Below, one piece after another: positions 22,801-31,241 of a stretch of DNA of 64,000 nt. The DNA is taken from positions 56,242,444 through 56,306,443 of the forward strand of contig NW_026623067.1 in the NCBI RefSeq assembly GCF_023065955.2, in the 5' to 3' direction. The notes beneath the pieces were generated by a model. The model did no database searches and had not been told where the DNA came from. It worked only from the letters and a program-made list of their open reading frames with translations. Position numbers and translations under genes: made by a program. Each line of letters begins with the position of its first letter. Position 1 is the stretch's first letter. Source of the stretch: Ursus arctos (Eukaryota > Chordata > Mammalia > Carnivora > Ursidae).

Positions 22801-25800
22801 AAATCTGAAGACTTGGACAACAGTTAGAAGCAAGCAGTTCTGGATCACCTGGAAAATAGAGAACGCCTCATAGACAAAGCTCAGGATTTTAGTTTCTCTT
22901 AAGTTGAAAGCAATGAGAAAACAACAATGTTCGGACATTTTTAATAGTCGATTCGAATAACAAGGCTGAGGTTGGAAAGTCTCTGGTGTGTCCTTTGCCT
23001 CCTTTTCCTTCAGCTCCGCTACAAGGGAAAGTTAAGTTCTGCATGGCGGTTACTCAGAAGTGCTTAACAGTTGCCACAGCTCTTGCTATTCTGTTGTGTG
23101 TTTGACTTCATTTTCATGCTCGTGGCAGAAACACATGCAATTAAACATCTGATGCAGTATTAACTAATTGCGTTAGGAAAATACGTCTAACGAGAATCCT
23201 TCCCTGCTGTTCAGTCTCCATGGCTATAGGATTAACATAGCAATTTAAATTTTTAGTATTTTAGTTTTCCAAGATTGTATCTTGAAAAGAAAATTGACGT
23301 GTAAGAGTCTAAAATTAATACTAAAAATGCTTACGTCTGAGAGCAGCTTCCCAAGGTAGCCAGGTACGTGCATTTCTCTTCTGCACCCAGCATCCCATGA
23401 AGCTGGAAGAACCTGTAGAAAAGAATACTGAGCATTATTTTCCTGACCAGCTTTTGTGGAGTGAGTCCCTGGCCCCGGTCCGGTGAACACCCCTTCCACA
23501 TCAGCCCGGGCTTCCTGCAGTGGTCTCAGATCCGTCTTACTCAGGAGGTTTTACAAGTGGGCTCTCCTTGCGGTGGAACCCTCAAGCCACTTGGTGTGCT
23601 CCAGGGGGTCTGAGCTTGCGTGAACCTCCACGCAGGAGCCCAGGGGTCTGCCTTGTGTTGAGTACGTGAACTGCCTGCGTGCGTGCACCTGGGCGTGGAG
23701 ATGCGTCCCAGCGCGTACTCTCGCTGCTCTTTGTGGTTACACTGGCCAAGGGCTGTAGTGTCCCTGGCGATCCCTGAAAGCTGATTGCTGTTTTGTTAGG
23801 GTGCCCGAAGTGGTGCAGGAGCTGCCGGTGACCTCGCCTGTGGATGACGGCCGGCAGCCTCGCTACAGCAGCGGCAACTTGGAGACGCCTTCCAAGAGGG
23901 CCCCCACGAAAGGAAGAGCGGGCAGGTCCAAGCGGCCCGAGCAGGACCACTATGAAACAGACTACACGACCGGGGGCGAGTCGTGCGACGAGCTGGAGGA
24001 GGACTGGATCAGGTAGTGGGTGGCCTCGTGCTGGAACCGCTTGCACGGGATCGGGGTGTGAGCCTGGGCCAGCCGGCCTGGGGAGTGCTTGGGGAGTGCT
24101 TGCTCAGCTGGGGTTGGCTGGTATGGTTTCATTCTCCAACAGCCCAGAATGGTTGTTAGGTTTTCCCCCTTAGTACTCTTTGGTAATGAAGATTGACGGG
24201 GAGGGGACATGCTTGGCTGTGACTGTGTCCTAAAAAAGAAAAACACAGTCTTCCACAAAGTGACTGTTGAACTCGCACCAGTAGTCACCCAAGAAAGGTC
24301 TTCCAAACAAATAAAACACCAGTATAGAGGAACTTCGGTTACTGATTATAAAATTCCCGGACTGGTGCTATGGCTTTGTCTTGGCATTCACTTTTACGTT
24401 AAGGTTTCAGCATGAGACCGGAGATTCTTTTAAAAGTTTAATCCAGAGGACTTTGGCAAACAGTTATGTAAACAATTAAGTTAACAATTCAGTGTTCTGC
24501 CCAAGGCTGTGGTTAAGTTCCTATGTGTGCTGGTGGTTGAGTTACAGGTCATCATTACCAGCTATATTCATGTGCAATGCGTAGCCCTTTGATGCCCAAG
24601 TGTTCTGAGAAGTGGGACGCAAATCAGAAACATTTGCGGTGTGAATGGTGGTTCATCAAAACATTGCTTCTCAGGGTGTAGTCTCCTGGTGGTTCTCATA
24701 CCTCACCTTCCCCTCTCTCCACAAGAGTTCTTGGTCAGGGACGCCTGAGTAGCTCAGTAGTTAAGCCTCCCAACCCTTGTTTCGGCTCAGGTCATGAGAT
24801 CGAGCCACGTGTGGGGCTCCCCACTCAGTGGGGAGTCCGCTTGAGACTCTCTCTCTCTCCCTCATATATTCGCTTGCTTGCGCTCTCAAATAAATAAATC
24901 TTCGAAAAAAGAAGTTCTTGGCCAAGTTCAGCCATCTAGGTATAAAATATTTTTTTTAACTTGAATCATGGAAGATTTAAATGAAAACTTGTAAGAAACC
25001 TGAATTCTTATTTTACTTTTGAGCAAATCATTTAATTTCTCCCCTTCGTAAAATGAAGATGTTAGGTCAATTTAGATGTCAAAATTGAAATTCCATGTTG
25101 CTATGAAGTTCCTTAGTCCTCTGCAACAATTCAGAGTTATTTCCTCGGTGGATTATTCGTTAATACCATCACGGTGATATGTAAAGAGTAGCTAGTATAT
25201 TGAGAGATACAAGTGATACAGAATTTCAGGGCTTTTTTCACTGTAGTGCCTTTGTCACATTATTTATACGATGAGCATGTATTTTTGTACATGTACATTT
25301 TAAAGTCTACTTGTATAATTAAAGGACTTAAAATAAGCTATTTCTGCTTAGGAAAACAAGATCAATTAAAAAAACAATCTGAAGACTGTAGTTGGTAGCA
25401 GAAAACAGCCAGCTGCCAGTCAGCTGCTCTGCCACAGTGATGATGAAAACATAACTTTGGGGGCGCCTGGGTGGCACAGCGGTTAAAGCGTCTGCCTTCG
25501 GCTCAGGGCGTGATCCTGGCGTTCTGGGATCGAGCCCCACATCAGGCTCCTCTGCTATGAGCCTGCTTCTTCCTCTCCCACTCCCCCTGCTTGTGTTCCC
25601 TCTCTCGCTGGCTGTCTCTATCTCTGTCAAATAAATAAATAAAATCTTTTAAAAAAATAAATAAATAAATAAAATAAAATAAAAAAATAAAAAAACAATC
25701 TGAAGACTGTAGTTGGTAGCAGAAAACAGCCAGCTGCCAGTCAGCTGCTCTGCCACAGTGATGATGAAAACATAACTTTGGGGGCGCCTGGGTGGCACAG

Positions 25801-28800
25801 CGGTTAAGTGTCTGCCTTCAGCTCAGGGCGTGATCCCGGCGTTCTGGGATCGAGCCCCACGTCAGGCTCTCCCGCTATGAGCCTGCTTCTTCCTCTCCCA
25901 CTCCCCCTGCTTGTGTTCCCTCTCTCACTGGCTGTCTCTATCTCTGTCAAATAAATAAATAAAATCTTTAAAAAAAAAAAAAAGAAAAAGAAAACATAAC
26001 TTTGTATTCCCGAATTCTAGTTTTGAGACTTCAAACATAAATATTCTATTATCACGTGGTGTTAAAATAAATGAGTTCCTATGACTTGAACCTTCAATTT
26101 CATAAATGATTTTTAATTTTATTTCTAAAAATTATATAAGCATAGTATTTTGTTTTTAAAGATGTGTTTATTTGAGAGAGCATGCACGAACTGGGGGAGA
26201 GGTGGAGTGAGAGGGAGACAGGGAATCTCAAGCAGACTCCCCACTGAGCGTGGAGCTAGACGCAGGACTTGAACCCAGGACCCTGAGGTCGTGACCTGAG
26301 CAGAGACCAAGAGTCAGTCACTCTGCTGACTGAACCACCCAGGCACTGCACTCCCCCCACCAAGCATAGTATTTTTAAAGCCAAAGGCAGTGATGTATAG
26401 AGTATAATCATTCTTTTTTTTTTTTTTTTTTTGAGAGAGAGAGAGAGAGAGAGAGGGAGTGGGAAAGAATCTTAAGCAGATGCTGTGCTGAGCACAGAGC
26501 CCAAAGGGGCTCGATCTCACTACCCCAAGATCATGACTTATGCCGAAATCAAGAGTCAGATGTTCAACTGACTGATCATTCTTAAGAGAACTTACTTGCA
26601 TCCCACCTTCCTCTCTCCATAAGCAACAAAAAGAAAACAGGAGATTGTCATTCTCTACATCCCACCAGCTGCATTATCTTTGATGAAGAAGACTGGATTT
26701 TATGTCTGCTAGAGTCATAAGTAGTCATTTTCTCTATTTTTAGGGAATATCCACCTATCACTTCGGATCAACAAAGACAACTCTACAAGAGAAATTTTGA
26801 CACTGGCCTGCAGGAATACAAGAGCTTACAAGCAGAACTTGATGAGGTCAATAAAGAACTTTCTCGCCTAGATAAAGAATTGGATGATTATAGAGAAGAA
26901 AGTGAAGAGTACATGGTAAATTCAAACCTGATAATTGTATATTATATATGATGTTATTCTAATCTATGGAGATATAGTATCTTTTCTGTTAAGGCTGATT
27001 CAAATTTTGCTAGCAATTCTCAAATTGATTTCCTTGAAAAATAACTGAAGTCCAGTCTTGGATGAAGTCTTTCCAAATTGAAGAGTGTACTAATGTAGTT
27101 AAGAAGTACAAAACAATAGGCTATGTACGTATATCCCTTCCTATTAAAAAAAAAAAGCTATATTTTTCTATTCATAAACACAGTTCATTCTTCTGTAAAA
27201 TATTAACATTACAGAATTGGGTACAGAAAAATAAACTGCCTTAAATTCTATCACCTGGTTGTCACCCAAATATTAGTTGTTAAAATATCCCCTTCATGCA
27301 AAAGTGCACCTAGACACACACCATCTTTGATGAGAAGTTATCTTATGTTTTATGTCAGTATTGATTCATGGATATCTGTTTTATACTTTGGGTTATAATC
27401 CAATACTAGTTTAGTTTATTGCTCAAATTATTTTAGATATGTATAATATGTAATAGGTTAACTTAAATATATACATAACTAAGAATACATCACAAATACA
27501 TATATATTATTGTGAGTGTATATATATATTTACGTGTATACATATACATATGCATATATATTGAAGTTAGTTACTGGGGAACTCAGACCAGTTTCATAAA
27601 GGGCTGTAACCAGATGAGAGCTATGCTTTACAGAAGATCTCTCTGGTGTTAGCATGGCACCTGGACCAACATGGAGAGAGATGAGAGGCAGCAAAACAAA
27701 TAGTTACCTGTCTATGTGAATGGAACGTGAGGAATAAGTCACAGATTTCTCTTTACTGGCTTCCCTCAGACCCTCTTGCTGACTATAATAGTTGTAAGAA
27801 CCTAAAGACTTCATTATTTTAATTTCCTGCATTTTTGGCATTGTTGTCAGTTTTAGCTCTAATAGAACATCAGGAATGTTATTTTTGAAAGAGAAAATGC
27901 CCCGCTAAACATACTCTGTTGTGTTTCTCATTAATAGGCGGCTGCTGATGAGTACAATAGACTGAAGCAAGTGAAGGGAGTAAGTATCCCAGATTGTAAG
28001 GTGCTTTCAGGAAGAATTTTCTATTATGTGTTTTTTCTTGAACCTTTGAAATGACCATGAACACCTTGTCACACAAGCACTGATGATGACAAAAGACCCT
28101 AAAACCGCAAGGTGAAAACTGTAACAGAAGTTAGAACCTTAATTTCGTTGTTTGCAGCTACAACCAGCTCTTACAAGCTTTTTTTAAAAGTTGAAGTGTA
28201 GGGGCGCCTGGGTGGCACAGCGGTTAAGCGTCTGCCTTCGGCTCAGGGCGTGATCCCAGCGTTCTGGGATCTAGCCCCACATCGGGCTTCTCCGCTGGGA
28301 GCCTGCTTCTTCCTCTCCCACTCCCCCTGCTTGTGTTCCCTTTCTCGCTGGCTGTCTCTATCTCCGTCAAATAAATAAATAAAATCTTTAAAAAAAAAAT
28401 AAAAGTTGAAGTGTAGGGGCACCTGGGTGGCTCTGTTGGTGAAGCGTCTGCCTTCGGCTCGGGTCATGATCTCAGGGTCCTGGGATCGAGCCCCGCTTCT
28501 AGCTCTCTGCTGAGCGGGGAGCCTGCTTCTCCCTCTCCTTCTGCCTGCCACTCCCCCTGCTTGTACTCTCTCTGTCAAATAAATAAATAAAATCTTTAAA
28601 AAAATGAATAAATAAATAATAAAAAATCTTTAAAAGCGACCATATACCTTTGTACCTGGCACCCAGATGAAGAAATATATTTCCTAGTGTCCCTGGCAAA
28701 CCCCTCTTGTGCTCTCCTCCAATTTTTCCTCTCCCCACAGATAACTACCATCCTAACTTTTAACGTCATAGAGAGTTTAGCCTATTTTGAACTTTATGTA

Positions 28801-30591
28801 CATGGAATCATATAGTATGTATTTTTTATATGTGATTTTTTTTAAGAGTTTATTTATTTATGTGTTTGTGTATGTATTTGCGAGAGAGTGAAAGCACAAG
28901 CAGTGGAGGATTAGAGGGAGAGGGATAAGCAGGCTCCGCACTGAGCATGGAACCCAGTGTGGGGGCTTGGTTGGGGCTTGGGTTGTTCCCAAGTTATGGC
29001 TTTTATAACTAATGCAGCTTCAAAAATTTTTGTAAGTGTCTGTGCACATGTGCACACATTTCTTAGATGTACACTTGGGAGTGAAATTTCAGGGTCATTG
29101 GGCAAGTGTCTGTCTGACCTTGGGCCAATGGTGTCAGACAGCTTTCCTGGTTTGCCGGTTTATATTCCCAATGAGCTGTGTAGATTCCTTTTGCATCGTA
29201 TCCTGGTCAGCACTTGGTGTTATCAGTGTTTCTTGGTTTAAAACTTTGTTTTTAAAAGATTTTATATTAATTTTTTTTTAAATCACAAACACCATAATTT
29301 TAAATGCACCTGGCTGGCTCAGTTGGTAGAACATGTGAATTTTGATCTCGGGGTTTTGAGTTCAAGCCCCATGTTGGTTGTAGAGATTACTTAAAAAAGA
29401 AAAAAAAAAGAAGAGTATGAAGTAAAATCCCTGTCTTGTTCCCCATTTACCTATTTCTCCTTTCCCAAGTCAACCAATATCACCAGTTTTTGTTTTACTA
29501 ATTTTTTTAAAAAGATTTTATTTTGGGGGGGCACCTAGGTGGCTCAGTTGGTCAAGTGTCTGCCTTCAGCTCAGGCTCAGTGGGGAGTCTGCTTCTCCTT
29601 TCCCTCTCCCTGTAGGTGGCTCCCTGTTACTCTCTCTCTCTGTCAAATCAGTCAGTCAGTCAATCAATCTTTAAAAAAAGGATCTTAGTTTTGGGTGCCT
29701 GGGTGGCTTGGTCAGTTAAGCATCTGCCTTGCTCAGGTCATGATCCCAGGGTCCTGGGATCGAGCCCTGCATCAGGCTCCTTGCTCAGCATGGAGCGTGC
29801 TTCTCCCTCTGCCTGTTGCTCACCCTGCTTGTGCTCTCTTTCTCTCTCTCTGTCAAATAAATCAAAATACAATCTTACCAAAAAATCTGAAAGAAAAAAA
29901 GATTTTATTTTGGGGGTGCCTGTGTGGCTCAGATGGTTAATCGTCCACCTTCCGCTCAGGTCATGACCTCTAGGTCCTGGGATGGAGCTCCGCTCTGCCC
30001 CTCCCCCGCTGGTGTGCGCGTATGCACGCTCTCTCTCTCAAATAAATAAAATCTTACAAAAAAAGAAAAAGATTGTATTTTTAAATGTCTACACTCAATA
30101 CTCAACATGGTACTTGACCCCCACAACCTTGAGACCAAGAGTCACATGCTCTACCAACTGAGCCAGCCACGCACCCCTGTTTTACTGATTTTTTAGGTGA
30201 TGTGTTAACAAAAAGGCCAGTAAGTTTTTTGGGTCACTTTACAAATCACTAGAAATTAGCGCATGCTTTGTAAAACCCAGGTTAGAAGGTATGATTGAGC
30301 AAAAAGAATAAACTGCCTATGTGGTCAGAGAAACTGCCGATGCCTGTATTTATTACTCCGTTCATCACCCCCAGCAATTTTATTTGACTATTCCGTGATT
30401 TTTTTTTATTCACCTCTGCCTTCCTAGCAGCTAACACAACTTGTTTTTATTTTGTTAAACTTACCTGGTTTATTTATTTTTCTTTTTAGTCTGCAGATTA
30501 CAAAAATAAGAGGCATTATTGCAAGCAGTTGAAGAGCAAATTGTCACACATCAAGAAGATGGTTGGAGATTACGACAGACAGAAAACCTAG
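16675..30591 (+). CDS. OCLN: Occludin, C-terminal half (five 3' coding exons, gene partial)
   Basis: Occludin is a four-span membrane protein of tight junctions; its cytoplasmic tail binds ZO-1 and other scaffold proteins. Five exons splice in frame (675 bases, 224 residues plus stop) and read as mammalian occludin from [10 protein letters not shown] to the terminal VGDYDRQKT. The piece holds the acidic phospho-regulatory stretch [12 protein letters not shown] (tyrosine, threonine and CK2-type serine sites known in the family) followed by the occludin/ELL coiled-coil domain, roughly the last 110 residues, with heptad-like runs such as [17 protein letters not shown]. Full human occludin has 522 residues, so the N-terminal 297 or so, with all membrane spans, are upstream of the window. 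The first exon here starts in phase 0, matching the human exon after the fourth-span exon. All introns are GT-AG. One residue is missing relative to my recollection of human at PRYSSGN (human SSGGN). Identification is very secure. Confidence 0.98.
16821..17591. other. OCLN intron, nothing recognised
   Basis: Unique-looking sequence after the exon at 16675; no repeat or RNA gene seen. Confidence 0.5.
17592..17927 (-). mobile_element. Short CAN SINE, antisense, split by a younger SINE
   Basis: Outer pieces 17592-17621 and about 17826-17927 (TAAGTAATCTCTACACCCAC ... GCCAAGCAGCCAGCCC) form one antisense element. AAGATTTTATTTTT is duplicated at the break. Confidence 0.85.
17622..17825 (+). mobile_element. 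CAN SINE nested in an older SINE
   Basis: GGGGCGCCTGGGTGGCTCAG head, AAATAAATAAATAAAATCTTT tail, inserted in the tail of the older antisense copy. Confidence 0.92.
17928..18590. other. OCLN intron, nothing recognised
   Basis: An antisense frame at 18185-18562 (125 residues) has no family resemblance I know and low-complexity composition; treated as chance. Confidence 0.5.
18761..18880 (-). mobile_element. CAN SINE, short form, antisense
   Basis: Oligo(T), AAGTAGGCTCCATGCTGG, head TGAGCCACCCAGGCACCCC. Confidence 0.88.
18983..19160 (+). mobile_element. CAN SINE (bear-type) with microsatellite tail
   Basis: GGTGCCGGGGTGGCACAGCG head. The A-rich tail runs on into an (ATAC)n array. Confidence 0.92.
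19150..19221. repeat. (ATAC)n microsatellite grown from a SINE tail
   Basis: About 70 bases of ATAC units with interspersed AAAT units, directly continuous with the AAATAAATAAAT of the SINE. Confidence 0.92.
19232..19424 (+). mobile_element. CAN SINE
   Basis: GGGTACCTGGGTGGCTCCAT head to AATAAAAATAAAATCTTAAA. Confidence 0.9.
19783..19986 (-). mobile_element. CAN SINE (bear-type), antisense
   Basis: Flanking ACCCTA(A/G)AACTTTTTT duplication, head CACCCAGGCGCCCC. Confidence 0.93.
19987..20369. other. OCLN intron, nothing recognised
   Basis: No exon, repeat or motif recognised. Confidence 0.45.
20370..20640 (-). mobile_element. Old L1 fragment, antisense (probable)
   Basis: AGTCTGATGATTTTTCACAT and AGTGGAATTATATGGTAATT resemble antisense L1M; strongly diverged. 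Confidence 0.4.
20641..21316. other. OCLN intron, nothing recognised
   Basis: No exon, repeat or motif recognised. Confidence 0.45.
21317..21506 (+). mobile_element. CAN SINE, first of a tandem pair
   Basis: GGGCACCTGGATAGCTCAGT head. Flanked by AAAATACC(T/A)TGTAC. Confidence 0.9.
21520..21703 (+). mobile_element. CAN SINE (bear-type), second of a tandem pair
   Basis: Flanked by AAAAAATACCATGTACAT on both sides; the left copy is also the right flank of the first SINE, so the same site was hit twice. Confidence 0.93.
21704..22299. other. OCLN intron, nothing recognised
   Basis: No exon, repeat or RNA gene recognised. Confidence 0.45.
22300..22416 (-). mobile_element. CAN SINE, 5'-truncated, antisense
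   Basis: AAAGATTTTATTTATGTATT tail and body up to GCAGGGAGCCCGACA; the tRNA-like head is missing. Confidence 0.85.
22417..23799. other. OCLN intron, nothing recognised
   Basis: Sequence becomes GC-richer towards the exon at 23800. No other exon or repeat recognised. Confidence 0.45.
23800..24012 (+). CDS. OCLN: OCLN coding exon (phospho-regulatory acidic segment)
   Basis: 213 bases between acceptor TTTTGTTAG and donor GTAGTG. Encodes [20 protein letters not shown] through the basic segment [17 protein letters not shown] to [20 protein letters not shown]. The exon is markedly GC- and CpG-rich compared with its AT-rich neighbours. It has a one-residue in-frame loss in the serine-glycine run (SSGN). 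Confidence 0.97.
24013..24737. other. OCLN intron, nothing recognised
   Basis: No exon, repeat or RNA gene recognised. Confidence 0.45.
24738..24911 (+). mobile_element. CAN SINE
   Basis: GGGACGCCTGAGTAGCTCAG head; target duplication AGTTCTTGG(T/C)CA. Confidence 0.9.
25460..25688 (+). mobile_element. CAN SINE (bear-type), copy in duplication unit 1
   Basis: GGGGCGCCTGGGTGGCACAG head, long A-rich tail with AAAT units. Differs from the unit-2 copy at about eight bases, most of them CpG-type transitions, plus a one-base indel. Confidence 0.95.
25781..25989 (+). mobile_element. CAN SINE (bear-type), copy in duplication unit 2
   Basis: Same head; flanked by GAAAACATAACTTTG on both sides. Confidence 0.95.
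26152..26350 (-). mobile_element. CAN SINE, antisense, diverged
   Basis: AAAGATGTGTTTATTTGAGA tail, ACTGAACCACCCAGGCACTG head. Confidence 0.85.
26412..26573 (-). mobile_element. CAN SINE, antisense, diverged
   Basis: Poly(T) then (GA)n, body CTTAAGCAGATGCTGTGCTG, flanked by ATCATTCTT copies. The outermost head is lost. Confidence 0.8.
26744..26915 (+). CDS. OCLN: OCLN coding exon (ELL coiled-coil, first part)
   Basis: 172 bases from acceptor ATTTTTAG to donor GTAAAT. Encodes [18 protein letters not shown], then the coiled-coil residues [18 protein letters not shown] and [16 protein letters not shown]. This is the start of the occludin/ELL domain that binds the ZO-1 GUK region. It ends at a codon boundary. 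Confidence 0.98.
26916..27937. other. OCLN intron with AT-rich (TATA) patch
   Basis: AT-rich; a (TA)/(TACA)-type stretch at about 27480-27565. No exon or named repeat recognised. Confidence 0.5.
27938..27979 (+). CDS. OCLN: OCLN short coding exon (14 codons)
   Basis: A 42-base exon in phase 0, [14 protein letters not shown], flanked by acceptor ATTAATAG and donor GTAAGT. It bridges the two larger coiled-coil exons. Skipping it would keep the frame and remove 14 residues of the helical bundle. Confidence 0.96.
28201..28401 (+). mobile_element. CAN SINE (bear-type), first of a pair
   Basis: Flanked by AAAGTTGAAGTGTA (28187-28200 and 28402-28415). Confidence 0.95.
28416..28634 (+). mobile_element. 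CAN SINE, second of a pair
   Basis: GGGGCACCTGGGTGGCTCTG head, directly after the right target copy of the first SINE. Confidence 0.92.
28635..29235 (-). mobile_element. Old L1 fragment, antisense, with SINE insertion
   Basis: GATAACTACCATCCTAACTT, TGTACATGGAATCATATAGT and GGAGTGAAATTTCAGGGTCA match antisense L1M 3' sequence. Confidence 0.6.
28838..28970 (-). mobile_element. CAN SINE, 5'-truncated, antisense
   Basis: TTTAAGAGTTTATTTATTTA tail and GA-rich body; head missing after GAACCCAGTGTGGGGG. Confidence 0.75.
29302..29412 (+). mobile_element. CAN SINE, short form
   Basis: TGCACCTGGCTGGCTCAGTT head, GTAGAGATTACTTAAAAAAG tail. Confidence 0.88.
29505..30177. mobile_element. Nested CAN SINE stack
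   Basis: An antisense short SINE (start 29505-29524, remainder about 30066-30177, head ACTGAGCCAGCCACGCACCC) is broken by three + strand SINEs at about 29525-29676, 29692-29880 and 29913-30062. AAAAGATTTTATTTT, the outer element's tail, recurs at the joints (29511, 29898, with a variant at 30067). Confidence 0.82.
30490..30591 (+). CDS. OCLN: OCLN terminal coding exon
   Basis: 102 coding bases after acceptor [27 protein letters not shown] then [15 protein letters not shown] and stop TAG at 30589-30591. Helical, lysine-rich end of the ELL domain. Human reads KSKKNHCK where this reads KNKRHYCK. Confidence 0.98.
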   Translation, partial: SADYKNKRHYCKQLKSKLSHIKKMVGDYDRQKT

Positions 30592-30780
30592 GAGGCAGAT
30601 GCCCATGGTTTGAGAGATCAAGAAGTGTTTAACATCTCTGCAACGTTGTCAGAAGGCAAAATGACTTTGGATTCTAACCCAGGAGCCCAAATCTTTGTGA
30701 TCATGACAAAGTTTTGGTAGCTTTAATATCATCAGTATTGAAGCATTTTAGAAATCGCTTTTGCTAATCGACTGGGCTGA

Positions 30781-30788
30781 ACACTCCA
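30781..30788 (+). promoter_or_regulatory. Candidate miR-122 8-mer seed site in OCLN 3'UTR
   Basis: ACACTCCA is the perfect 8-mer complement of the miR-122 seed (miR-122 begins UGGAGUGU). It lies 190 bases after the OCLN stop. Down-regulation of occludin by miR-122a through its 3'UTR is reported in the literature, as I recall it; whether this is the orthologous position would need an alignment. Confidence 0.55.
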
Positions 30789-31235
30789 ATAAGGATTCTG
30801 TGCTTTAAACTTCGGCTGTTAAGGACTGACTGACTGCAGGTTGAGGTCTTTAAACCTTGAAGGAAGGTCCCACGGTGACCTGTGCTGTGAATGCGCATAC
30901 GTGGGGCAGTCTTCTCTTAATACGTAAGTGCGCTCATTAGTTCCCATAGGTGATCTCGTCCATTCCTCCCAGAAGTCTGCCTTCAGAACTGTTATTTATA
31001 AGCATTCCTTCTCAGGTCAGGAAGCTGGGTGCCTGCGGTGAAGTCTCTGCGAGTGCCTGCTTCCTGGCTTGCAGTTTTGGTTAAGTCTGTTTTGTGACTT
31101 GAGTCCATGAATAAAGTCCCTGGCCTTTAGTATGTTAGCTACTATGGCTAGTGCATTTTACCAATCTCCCTATTGATTTTTTTCTGTGTATAAATGGTAT
31201 TAAAAGAGCTCTTTATTGTTTTATGTTATCTGGGT

Positions 31236-31241
31236 AATAAA
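31236..31241 (+). terminator. Candidate OCLN polyadenylation signal
   Basis: AATAAA in TGGGTAATAAAGATC, about 650 bases after the stop codon. An equally canonical hexamer at 31110-31115 precedes it. Use of either is inferred. Confidence 0.45.

Larger units (their letters stand above)
25368..26004 (+). repeat. 321-bp tandem duplication containing a SINE
   Basis: Unit 1 (25368-25688) and unit 2 (from 25689) each begin with seven A, then the same 85 unique bases (25375-25459 and 25696-25780, no differences), then a SINE. Only unit 2 is followed by the right-hand target copy GAAAACATAACTTTG (25990-26004). Unit 1's SINE tail runs straight into unit 2. So the SINE inserted once and the segment was then duplicated between two A-runs. 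Confidence 0.93.
30592..31241 (+). other. OCLN: OCLN 3' untranslated region (minimum extent)
   Basis: Non-coding sequence directly after the OCLN stop. Canonical AATAAA hexamers occur at 31110-31115 and 31236-31241, and further ones at 32283-32288 and 32703-32708, so alternative longer 3' ends are possible. No SINE is inserted until 33880, which fits selection on a long 3'UTR but does not prove it. Which hexamer is used cannot be told from sequence. Confidence 0.7.
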
